This document shows, piece after piece, positions 55,321 through 64,000 of a stretch of 64,000 nucleotides of DNA. Made by a program: the position numbers and the translations under genes. Below the pieces are notes generated by a model. It was not told where the DNA came from, did not search any database, and was given only the letters and a program-made list of their open reading frames with translations. Numbering within the stretch: position 1 is the stretch's first letter; each line of letters starts with the position of its first letter. Source of the DNA: Weissella confusa (GTDB taxonomy: Bacteria; Bacillota; Bacilli; Lactobacillales; Lactobacillaceae); NCBI GenBank assembly GCA_041871065.1, contig CP168942.1:1706501-1770500 (forward strand). Reading direction: 5' to 3'.

Positions 55321-58300
55321 CTAGTCTTCGCGGCGGGCAGCAAGCTTACGCTCAACTGCTTCGCGACGACGGTAGAAGGCTAGCAACGCACCGAACATAC
55401 CAGCCGCAGCCAATGCCGCAATCAGCATGGCTACCAAGTATGGATCAGATGTACGCCATGACATGTCATTCAATGAATTCAAGTTCGCAATATCGCCATC
55501 CTTGTCATCAGGAATCTCGTGAATCCACAAGCTATCCTTATTAACAACTGGCGTATTATCAACCGTCTCAACAAATACTGGTAACTCAACGTCAACCATA
55601 TTCGTCGTTTTTGGTGCTGGCGTACCAGCCACAACATTATTCATTGATGTCACGCGAGGTGCACCAGCAACAGATGCTTGTGGTGTTGCCACCGTCGCAA
55701 CTGGTTGGTTCACCACCGTCGTAGCGTTTGATTGGACGTTATTAGGCGTCTCAACTACTGCGCTACCATCTGGCGTAAACGTCACAACCTGATTACCGTT
55801 TGGCTCATTTGTACGAACCATCTTGTAACCTGGGATGTTAGGAACTACAACTTCTCCAAACGTTGGTGTGCCTGTGTTCTTATCGAATCCAGTCACGCCA
55901 GTCGTGCCATCTGATGTCTTGTCGTGTTCTTCGAACCAAGGCGTTTCCGTGTGATCGTACTTCGTCTTATCGTCCAAATCACCATCAGGTACGCGTTCAC
56001 CGGTCACCTTATCAACGCTGTAGTGTGGCGTAACTTCAACGACTTGTTCAACCGTCGTCGTCTTGCCATCTGGCGTTGTAATTGTTGTGTGGCGAACTGT
56101 CGTCGTTGGCGTACCAGTACCGTCTTGCGTATCGTGCTTCAAGTGAACAACGAATACTTGAGAGTCAGCTTCTGAATCATCAGTTGCATCGTATTGTGTT
56201 CCTTCGGCAAAGCCATCTGAAACCAGTACGTAGCCCTTTGATTCATAATCCTTGATGACATCATCACTGTTGTAATCAATCTCTGCATCCGTAACACCAT
56301 CCAAATCATCCGTACGCAACGTTGCGTTAGTCGTATCGTCCACATAGACAACTTGAGCCTTCGCATCGTTGGCCGTGTACGTTACTGTTTGGTCACCGTT
56401 TGGCTTTGCTGGATCATTTGGCGTACGAACAACTGTGTAACCTGGCACATTTGGTACATCAACATCACCGAACGTTGGTGTGCCTGTGTTCTTATCGAAG
56501 TCAGTTACACCGACCGTACCATCTGATGTCTTATCATTCTTATCGAACCAAGGCGTTTCCGTGTTGTCGTACTTCGTCTTGTCGTTCAAATCATCATCAG
56601 GTACGCGTTCACCAGTAACACGATCAACGCTATAGTGTGGCGTGACTTCAACAACTTGTTCAACCGTTGTTGTCTTGCCATCTGGCGTTTTAATCGTCGT
56701 GTGACGAATCGTCGTTGTTGGTGTACCAGTACCATCAGCCGTATCGTGCTTCAAGTGGATTTCGAAGTGGTTCTTCGTGTCATCGGCGTTGTACGTCTTG
56801 TCATCGCTCAAGTCGTTTGAGACAAGGACATAGCCCTTATCCGTAAAGTTCTTGATTGTTGCTGCTGAATCGTAAACAACATCCGCATCTGTCTTACCAG
56901 TCAACTCATCCGTTTGAACCGGCTTGCCAGTTGCGTCGTCGATGACAACAACTTGTCCAGTAACTGTCTTTGGTGCGTACGTGATTGTGTAATCACCGTC
57001 CGTCAAACCATTGTCAGTAACTGTGAAGTTGTGACCATCCGTAACCGTCTTGAAATCGTACGTTGGATTATCATCATCTGACGTGAAGATTGTCTTGCCA
57101 TTTGACGTTACCGTAAATGTGTAACCAGGAACGGCAGGTACCGTCGTTGGCCCACCCGTTACAGTAGCTGTATCGTATGGCGTGTCAGTCTTACCCGTCA
57201 TTGTGAAGTCAGAATCACCATTTGGCACACTGTTTTGTTGGTTTGGTGTCAAATTCGTGTTGTCGTAGTGCACCTTAACCGTTTGGTCATTTGGTGTGTA
57301 CGTCACCACTTCAGTGACATCGTTGTGAGCAAAGCTTCCTGGTGCCGCTGGCGTCGTTACCTTCGCCGTGTACCCTGGAATTTCTGGCGTCGTTACATCG
57401 TTGAATGTGACGTCACCAGTCTTATCATTCACAACATCCCCATCATTGTCGTTACCCGTCGTCTTGTATGAGTCAGGGAAACCACCAGTGTAGTTATCAC
57501 TTGTCACGTCACCATCAGGAATTTCGTGACCCGTCACCTTATCAACCGCAAACTTATGTTCAACCGTAACCGTTTGGTCAACTGGTGCTGGTGCCTTTGA
57601 TGGATCACCACCATCAACAACATACGTAATCTTCTTTGTAACGGTCTCAGTCTCTGTTCCTGGCTCAACAGCGTGGTTCAAGATGACATAGAACGTGTTA
57701 TCAGAAGGCTTGTATGTTGCCCCTGGCTTGAATCCATCAGACACAAGTGCGTAACCAGCCTTTACCAAGTCAGCAATTTCATCCGCCGTACTGTAATCAA
57801 TCGTACGATCCGTCAAACCACTTGGCGTATCCGTGTGCAATACCGTATCAGTTAGCTTGTCCTTGTAGACAGCCTTCGCTGTTTGCGTCATTGGCTTATA
57901 CGTCACCACTTGGTTACCATCAGCGTCCGTTACCGGCTCACTTGGTGTATAACCTGGCACGTTTGGATACGTCACGTCGCCAAAGATTGGATCACCTTGA
58001 GGCGTAACACCCGTCAAACCTGGCGTACCATCAGGTGTTGTGTTGTCTGACGTGTACGTTGGCTTATCAGGGTAACCATCACCAGTTTCGTTCGTAAAGT
58101 TCGTTGTATCAGTTGGATCGATTGGCGTCTTAGCATCGTCACCTGTCTTCGTCGCATCCCCTGGATAGTGCTTTGTCACTTCTCCAGTTTGTGTGATTGG
58201 GTCAGGCGCACCAGTTGTACCGTCAACAACAAATGTCGTCGTCTTCTTAACTGGCGTCGTTGACTCTTGCTTCGTCGTCTTGTGGTTGAAGTGAACCGTC

Positions 58301-59571
58301 CAGTGTTGTGTTGCACCATCCGTATCTGCGTTCACATCAAACTTTTCGCCTGATGTCTTAGCAGCATCGTATTGGTTATTCACAACGTGGTAACCAGCTG
58401 CTTCTTGATCAGCAACTGCCTTATCAGCTGTTGCAAAATCAACCACTTGATCCGTGACACCAGTCAACGTCACAGTACCAAGTACCTTGCCAGTAACATC
58501 ATCAATCAACGTTACCGTTGCATTAGCTGGGTTAGCCGTGTAGGTAATCGTCGTCTCACCATCAGGGTTGTCATAAGTTGCCCCATCGTTTTTAACAGTC
58601 TTGGTATAACCAGGCTTGTCATCTGATGGCACATCGAATGTTACCTTACCAGTTTGATCAACGTGAACATCCGTCTTACCGTCTGAAACTGTGTAAGTTG
58701 GTCCATCCGGCGTCGTGTAGTAAGTGCTGTTTCCCACATTTTCAGTTGGAATTTCAGTCTTCGTTACAGGGTCGTATGTGTACTCACGCGTGATTGTACC
58801 CGTTACCGGCGTACCGTCAGTTGTCGTCACATCATCCCCGACCTTCGTCACAATCTTCATCTTGTTGGTTGTCGTCACCGTTTCCTTGTGACGTTCCGTG
58901 ACGTGCTTTACGTGAACCACAAAGTTTTGTGATGTGACCGTTGCTGTATCCGTTTGATTATCAAAGACAGCGTCCGTACCTGTAAAGTTATCAGATACAA
59001 TCGTCAATCCATTACTAAACTTTGAATCTTCGTTCAACTTCTTCAACGCTTCCGCAACGTCATACGTCATCTTGGCATCAGTTTGACCCGTAATAACATC
59101 GTTGTGAATTGGTTGACCAGTGACATCATCGATGAACGTGATGCCAGCCGTCGCAACTTCTGGTGTGTAAGTTACTGTCGTTGCAGTAGGGTTTTCACCA
59201 TACTTAGCAGTTGTTGTCACAGCTGCCTTATCAACATCGTAACCTTCAACTTCTGGTGACGTTACTGTCGTAAACGTTACCGTACCAGTCGTGGCATCAA
59301 CTGAAGCCGTTGCGTCATCACTCTTAAGCGTGAAGACCGGTGCATCCGCATCCTTGCCATAGTCACCAAGCGTCAATCCCTTTGTTGATGCCGTCACTTC
59401 TTCATTCGTGACATTATCAACATAGAACGTACGCGTTACGTCGGCATCCTTTACAACGTCAGCCAACTTGGCCTTGGTTGCATCGTCACTACCTGTGTAA
59501 CCAGTGTAGTGAACCGTCTCCGTAACGGTCTTTGACTCAGACTTCTTCGTCACCCCGTGCTTCAACGTCAC
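55321..59571 (-). CDS. Giant MucBP/Mub-type surface protein, C-terminal segment
   Basis: The last 1,416 codons of a giant adhesin, in the same frame as the segment at 59620 but after an in-frame TAA; its first codon here is an internal GTG with no reason to be a true start. It is built of alternating MucBP-like units (VTLIDDVTGKVLGTVTL type) and Mub-B2-like units (VEVTPHYSVDKVTGERVP type). The last two ~204-residue blocks are near-identical, repeating at 612 bases. The C-terminus is one membrane helix (LVAMLIAALAAAGMFGALL) with a basic tail. No LPxTG motif is present, so sortase attachment is not expected. Binding to mucin or other host or plant glycans is inferred from the domain type. Confidence 0.82.
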   Translation of the reverse strand: MTLKHGVTKKSESKTVTETVHYTGYTGSDDATKAKLADVVKDADVTRTFYVDNVTNEEVTASTKGLTLGDYGKDADAPVFTLKSDDATASVDATTGTVTFTTVTSPEVEGYDVDKAAVTTTAKYGENPTATTVTYTPEVATAGITFIDDVTGQPIHNDVITGQTDAKMTYDVAEALKKLNEDSKFSNGLTIVSDNFTGTDAVFDNQTDTATVTSQNFVVHVKHVTERHKETVTTTNKMKIVTKVGDDVTTTDGTPVTGTITREYTYDPVTKTEIPTENVGNSTYYTTPDGPTYTVSDGKTDVHVDQTGKVTFDVPSDDKPGYTKTVKNDGATYDNPDGETTITYTANPANATVTLIDDVTGKVLGTVTLTGVTDQVVDFATADKAVADQEAAGYHVVNNQYDAAKTSGEKFDVNADTDGATQHWTVHFNHKTTKQESTTPVKKTTTFVVDGTTGAPDPITQTGEVTKHYPGDATKTGDDAKTPIDPTDTTNFTNETGDGYPDKPTYTSDNTTPDGTPGLTGVTPQGDPIFGDVTYPNVPGYTPSEPVTDADGNQVVTYKPMTQTAKAVYKDKLTDTVLHTDTPSGLTDRTIDYSTADEIADLVKAGYALVSDGFKPGATYKPSDNTFYVILNHAVEPGTETETVTKKITYVVDGGDPSKAPAPVDQTVTVEHKFAVDKVTGHEIPDGDVTSDNYTGGFPDSYKTTGNDNDGDVVNDKTGDVTFNDVTTPEIPGYTAKVTTPAAPGSFAHNDVTEVVTYTPNDQTVKVHYDNTNLTPNQQNSVPNGDSDFTMTGKTDTPYDTATVTGGPTTVPAVPGYTFTVTSNGKTIFTSDDDNPTYDFKTVTDGHNFTVTDNGLTDGDYTITYAPKTVTGQVVVIDDATGKPVQTDELTGKTDADVVYDSAATIKNFTDKGYVLVSNDLSDDKTYNADDTKNHFEIHLKHDTADGTGTPTTTIRHTTIKTPDGKTTTVEQVVEVTPHYSVDRVTGERVPDDDLNDKTKYDNTETPWFDKNDKTSDGTVGVTDFDKNTGTPTFGDVDVPNVPGYTVVRTPNDPAKPNGDQTVTYTANDAKAQVVYVDDTTNATLRTDDLDGVTDAEIDYNSDDVIKDYESKGYVLVSDGFAEGTQYDATDDSEADSQVFVVHLKHDTQDGTGTPTTTVRHTTITTPDGKTTTVEQVVEVTPHYSVDKVTGERVPDGDLDDKTKYDHTETPWFEEHDKTSDGTTGVTGFDKNTGTPTFGEVVVPNIPGYKMVRTNEPNGNQVVTFTPDGSAVVETPNNVQSNATTVVNQPVATVATPQASVAGAPRVTSMNNVVAGTPAPKTTNMVDVELPVFVETVDNTPVVNKDSLWIHEIPDDKDGDIANLNSLNDMSWRTSDPYLVAMLIAALAAAGMFGALLAFYRRREAVERKLAARRED
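55858..57070. repeat. Tandem 612-base coding repeat in the MucBP gene
   Basis: The string CGTTGGTGTGCCTGTG occurs at 55861 and again at 56473, with long similar stretches on either side. Each unit encodes ~204 residues (MucBP plus B2-like domain). High identity makes this region prone to recombination and to assembly collapse, so copy number is uncertain. Confidence 0.7.
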
Positions 59572-59619
59572 TGTGATACTTTGCTTAGCTTCAGGATCGT
59601 TATCCCATTGGATAATGTC

Positions 59620-62600
59620 TTACTTATCGCTAGCCGTACCATCAGCACCAACTGGGTTCGTAACAACAACATAACCTTGCGCCGTCAATTCGTCCAACAC
59701 TTGTTGAACGGTTTGTAGCTGATCAGAGATGTCGTCATTTCGTCCAGTGACTTCCTTGGTTCCTTGCCAAATGATTGGTCCACCATTGGTAATTCCCCAA
59801 ATGTTCAAACCAGTAATTGACTTACCACCGTCTGTCACATCGACGAAGTTCACCAACGCGTCTTGTGGCACTGGCGTGTAAGTTGATTCAAACTTACCGT
59901 CAGTTCCCAAACTCGTCGTCATCGTCACTTCTGGCGTGTTAACAGCATACCCCTTTAGTTCTTCATGCGTCTTTGTTGCAGCATCATAAGCAGGCGTTGC
60001 CACCGTCTTAAATGTCACAACCGTACCAGTCGCATTAACTGAGTCAATATCACCAGTTGCATCTTGGTATGTTGATGCCTTGAACTTAGTTGGATCTGCA
60101 TAATTCGTGCCTGATGTAATTTCTTCACCAGTCACCGCGTCAACACTGTAGTGACGTGTTACCGTTCCGGTTTGCGTTACTGGCGCTGGATTTTGCGTTG
60201 CACCAGTGTACGTGATTGTTCCCGTAACTGTTTCTGGCGCATCGGTCGCTGCCTTAATGTCGTGCTTCAAGTAAACCGTAAATTGGTTGTCGTTGTTATC
60301 GGCATTAAATGTGGCATCCGTTGGCAAAGTCGTCTTTGTCGTATCAACAACATAGCCCTTTGCCTCCAAATCAGCGATCATATCCGTCACGGACTTGAAG
60401 TTAATCTCCGCGTCCGTTACACCATCTGGCAAAGCCATTTGGTTCTTCGTCATGTCTGCAAACGTCATCTCAGGTTGCGTCTCATCAACAAATGAAACCA
60501 TTGAAGACTTCTTATCAGCCGTGTAAGTCACAACTGGGTTGAAGGTCGTATCCAACGTTGCAAAATCAACGTTTGCTGGGAACTCCTTCGTCAACGTGAC
60601 TGTTTTACCAGTCAACGTTGAACCATCTGGCGTCGTCAAACTTGGCGTGTAACCTGCCTTAGCTGGCACATCTACCGTCAACGTCACTGATGGGTTATCC
60701 CATGCGATTACTTCGCCCGTGTAAAGGTCTTCGGTACCTGTCAACGTTGCTGTTTGTGACTTAACGGTACCAACTGACTGACCATCAGTTGCCAAACCGT
60801 TCTTACCATATACAGCTGACGTATCCATCGTCACCATTTGGCTAATTGCCTTAGTTGCGTGCTTAACGTGAATTGTAATCACGTTTGCGCCAACCTTGGT
60901 ATCAACATCAGCACCGTCAATCTTAGCCACGGTCAAGTCCGTACCCTTGTTCAATTGCTTGAGCAAAGCCGTTGCTTGATCCGTCGTGTACGTCAATGGT
61001 GCATCAGTGTCTGAATCCCAAGCCTTATCAGCATCCTTTACAGCAGCCAAGTCGATTTGAGCTCCGCTGTTATCATCATCAACAACTTGAACAGTCACCG
61101 GTTGCTTCAACGCCGTGTACGTTACAACATACGTTTGGTTATCAGACGTATCACGTGTAAACGTTGCCTTGATAGGGTTTTCAGCGTCCGACGTTTGTTC
61201 GTCAATCACGTGACCTTCGCTATCAAGCTTTACCTTGCCATCATCTAACAAACGCGTAATGACATATGAATAACCAGGCACTGCCAAATCATCCGCTGTG
61301 ACATTGAACTTGATGTCGGTATCAGAAACACCATCGTCGATAACCACATCAGCCTTCGTACCAGCTGACTTTGGATAGTTGGCGTACTTCAACGTTGCCT
61401 TCTGTACAGCCTTAGCCTTAAACGTTACCTTGTGTGGTTGTGGCGTTGCATCCTTACCGTCCGTCAAGTCGTTCGTATCCGCTGTTTCAGCAGCAATACT
61501 TGGCTTTACTTGGTCAGCAACTAGCTCGCCATCAACGTACATGTCATAACCGTCCACGACATACTTGCTCAAATCAATTTGCGCAAGTTCGTCACTTGAG
61601 TTGGCATGGTTCGTCAACACCACTGAATCCTTGTTCAACACTGGCACATCAGCATAATCAATCGTGACGATTTGATCTTGCTTGTCAGCCGTGTAAACAA
61701 CCGTAAACTCTGGCACAGTCAACGTACCATCCGTCAACGTCATCGTTCCTGGCAAATCGTTCAAATCGAAGTCCGTCGTCATCCCCGTAATTGGGTTACC
61801 CTTGGCATCCTTAACCACTTCATTGTTGGCCATCAATGCGTATGTGTAACCAGTCTTGTGGGCAATCTTCGTATAATCGACCGTGTCATCTGCAGAAACA
61901 ACTTCCTTGTCGGCATAGGCAATATCAGTTGCACCAGTGATTGCACCATCAGCAGGTGCATCGACTAGCTTTTGTTCTGCCTTAGATAACTTTGAAACAT
62001 CGTACGTCACCTTAACCGTTTGTCCCTTAGGTGTGTACGTTACAACATAACTTGCGTCAGCCGCGTGCATGACTGCTGACAGCGTTGTGTTATCAAGTGT
62101 GTAAGCACCCTTAACATCCTTCGTCGTCGTCACAATCGTGTACGTGTTGTCGCCGTTATCGATAACTGTTTGGTTCTCAGCAAGCTTCGTTGGCTTTTCA
62201 GTCACAGTCGTCTTGCTGTTCACGTTCTCAACAATCGTCACCGCGTAACCATCGATTGATGGCACCGTGAAGTTGTAATCATGATCCGTGTAAACCATTT
62301 GATTATTCGTAAACGTCTTATCACCCTTCGCATTAGCTACTGATGCTAGCTTTGCTACAGCATCATCACTAGGGTTGCTGTTTGAGAAACCATACGTTAC
62401 ATCAGCTTGTTGTTGCGTTGGCAACAACGTGATGTCGTAATGTGATGTCTTCAATTCACCGTCAGCATTAACTGCTGCTGTATTGGTAAACGTCACATTC
62501 AACTTATCTGAACTAATCAACGTGTGATCATCAAGCTTGTAGTACGTAATAATCGTGCCATCTTCAGCAGTTTCCTGGACAGTTGCCAAGTTATCCCAAT

Positions 62601-62958
62601 CAATTACCTGACCGTCAATTTTTTCAATCGCATAACCAGGCGTTGAAACAGACGTAATCTGGTAACCCTTGTCAGTCTTGATTGAAATCTTCGTATCAGC
62701 TGGCAATGTAAATGTACCTGATGGCTTAGTTGCGCCAGCTGGCTCATCAACTGCATAGTGCACCTTGATATCGTGATCCGTTGGCACATACGTTACCACG
62801 TAAACTGAGTTATCCCCTGACGTGTCAGCTGCCGTAAACGTACCCGTAATTTGGTTCGTACCAGCATCATATTGACCTGTTACTGACCCACTTTGAGCAA
62901 CTACCACAGTTGTATAACCAGCCATAGTAGGAATTGTAGTAGCAGGGTAAGTACCCAT
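59620..62958 (-). pseudogene. Giant MucBP/Mub-type surface protein, middle segment
   Basis: A 1,112-codon segment between a frameshift (one extra G in the GGG at 62954-62956) and an in-frame TAA (59620-59622, after GTASDK; the next codons DIIQWDND continue the domain). It contains about ten degenerate beta-rich repeats ending in VTYTA or VTYTP motifs, and one B2-like unit (VTRHYSVDAVTGEEI). The apparent ATG at 62958 is internal. The segment would be untranslated unless both lesions are absent in the cell. Confidence 0.75.
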
Positions 62959-64000
62959 CTGTCTTACCAGTGATTACTGTCGTTTCTGGCAACTTTGGTG
63001 CATTTGCCAACGTTGCACTTGAGTCATACTTGTAGATGACCTTCGCAGATGTTGGTTGCGCCTCATACGTCACGGTATAATCCGTTACTGCCAACTTATC
63101 ACCATTCATTTGGAACGTTGCAGTCTTCAACTGGTCAAGCGTTACCGCCTTACCAGTTGAATCCTTAATCGCGTAGTCATAACCAGCCACCTTTAACTGC
63201 GCTTCAGTTGGTACGTTGTTGTACTTACCATCTGTTACACCAGTCAAGTTGGCTAGGTTAGGCATCTTTTCAGCCGGCAAACCAGCAACCATAACTGGAA
63301 TTGATTGGTTATTAGCCGTGTAAACAACATTGAACAATTGAGGCGTCTTATCAGCCGTCTCTGTTGCACTATTATCAGTGTTGTCATACGTTGCCATGGC
63401 CGCAACAGCGTCCGCCAACGTGCTAAAACCGTTTACAGTGTACGTGTAACCGTCCTTGGCAAGGTTAGCATCCGTCGTGCTCAAAGTAATTGCTTCACCG
63501 GTTTTACCATTAGCTGTCTCGAAATCGTGTGTGTTATCACGCACAATTGCTTGTTGCATTGTTGGTGCATAATCCACTTCAATTTGCGTCACAGCCAAGG
63601 CATTATCGTCAATCGCACCTGGAACCAAATCAAAGACTTGATCACCAAGATTCTTCAAATCAACCGCTGTCTTCGTACCATCAGCATGCACTAGGTATGC
63701 TTGGAATGAGTATCCAGCCACATGCAATTGGTCAGCGGTTGGCAACGTGTTATTTGACGTGCCATCCAATTCTTGACCATAGTGACCGTTTGTATATCCA
63801 GCAATCTTCGGCATGTTATTAGCTGTCATCAAATTAGTTGGCAAACCACTTTGCACGATACCAATTTGTTGCTTCTTAGCCGTATAAGTCACATCGTAAG
63901 TCTGCGTGTCATCATCAGCATCTGTGTACTTCGGCAAGTTAACTAGTGACGCATAAGCGTTGCTAGTACCAGCCAAAACATACGTGTAACCGGTACGAAC
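62867..64000 (-). pseudogene. Giant MucBP/Mub-type surface protein, upstream segment (continues past the window)
   Basis: The frame is open to the right edge, so the true start lies outside. The residues visible are further beta-rich repeats (VDYAPTMQQAIV, VVYTANNQSIPV). The frame leaves the family pattern after VITGKTDG near 62956, where one extra G shifts it; the last ~30 codons (to 62867) are out-of-frame. Taken together the locus spans at least 8,680 bases, more than 2,890 codons. Confidence 0.8.

Noticed and set aside
55321..55520. LPxTG sortase signal at the C-terminus of the MucBP protein
   Set aside because: The residues before the helix contain no LPxTG or close variant; only a membrane helix and basic tail are present.
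55858..57070. CRISPR-like repeat pattern
   Set aside because: The repeats are 612 bases long, in frame and coding, with no short repeat-spacer structure.
60000..64000. Start codons of the adhesin segments at 62958 and 59571
   Set aside because: Both are internal codons without ribosome sites; the protein pattern continues across them once the lesions are repaired.

Overview
The window reads as a chromosomal piece of a low-to-mid GC Gram-positive lactic acid bacterium, most likely Weissella or a close Leuconostoc-group relative. The evidence is the conserved Firmicutes order yqeG-yqeH-yhbY-nadD-yqeK-rsfS-yqeM-tmcAL, CIRCE-controlled groESL, a D-Ala-D-Ala ligase with Phe at the Leuconostoc-type specificity position, and WxL/MucBP surface proteins. 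No 16S gene is present, so the genus is an inference. Almost every gene is on the minus strand; only the PAQR/hemolysin III gene and a tRNA-Lys are on the plus strand. No CRISPR array, prophage, insertion sequence or replication origin was seen.

1-27 kb (housekeeping): the start of mutS (cut by the window edge), yceD, the nine-gene ribosome/NAD/tRNA-modification operon, ddl, a DUF2785 gene, a KimA-type K+ importer, groESL, a DHA2 drug exporter with a DUF4811 partner, an ABC-F protein, a glycosyltransferase operon, folC, valS behind a T-box (specifier GUA), a LysE exporter and the hemolysin III gene.

27-46 kb (cell surface): after a membrane-anchored unknown gene, tRNA-Lys and a cytosolic Ig-like unknown gene comes a WxL cluster in two transcription units. 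Five small WxL proteins each sit next to a DUF916/DUF3324 WxL-binding protein, and one unit also holds a giant LRR plus Ser/Ala-rich plus WxL protein. Three intact binding proteins share a cytoplasmic tail domain. Two others carry an in-frame TAA exactly between the ectodomain and the membrane anchor.

46-54 kb: a universal stress protein, a small membrane protein, a probable 6S RNA next to rarA, a double-length Rgg-like regulator made of two tandem copies, yueI, prfC, a Ser/Ala-rich anchored protein and ntdP.

54-64 kb: a sixth DUF916/DUF3324 gene broken by two frameshifts, and the C-terminal >2,890 codons of a giant MucBP/Mub-type adhesin that runs off the right edge and is interrupted by one stop and one frameshift. 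All seven reading-frame lesions seen in the window lie in the surface genes; the housekeeping genes show none. The main candidates for something new are the short-tail/long-tail split among WxL-binding proteins, the stop codons at the anchor boundary, the tandem Rgg protein and the stand-alone glycosyltransferase accessory domain.
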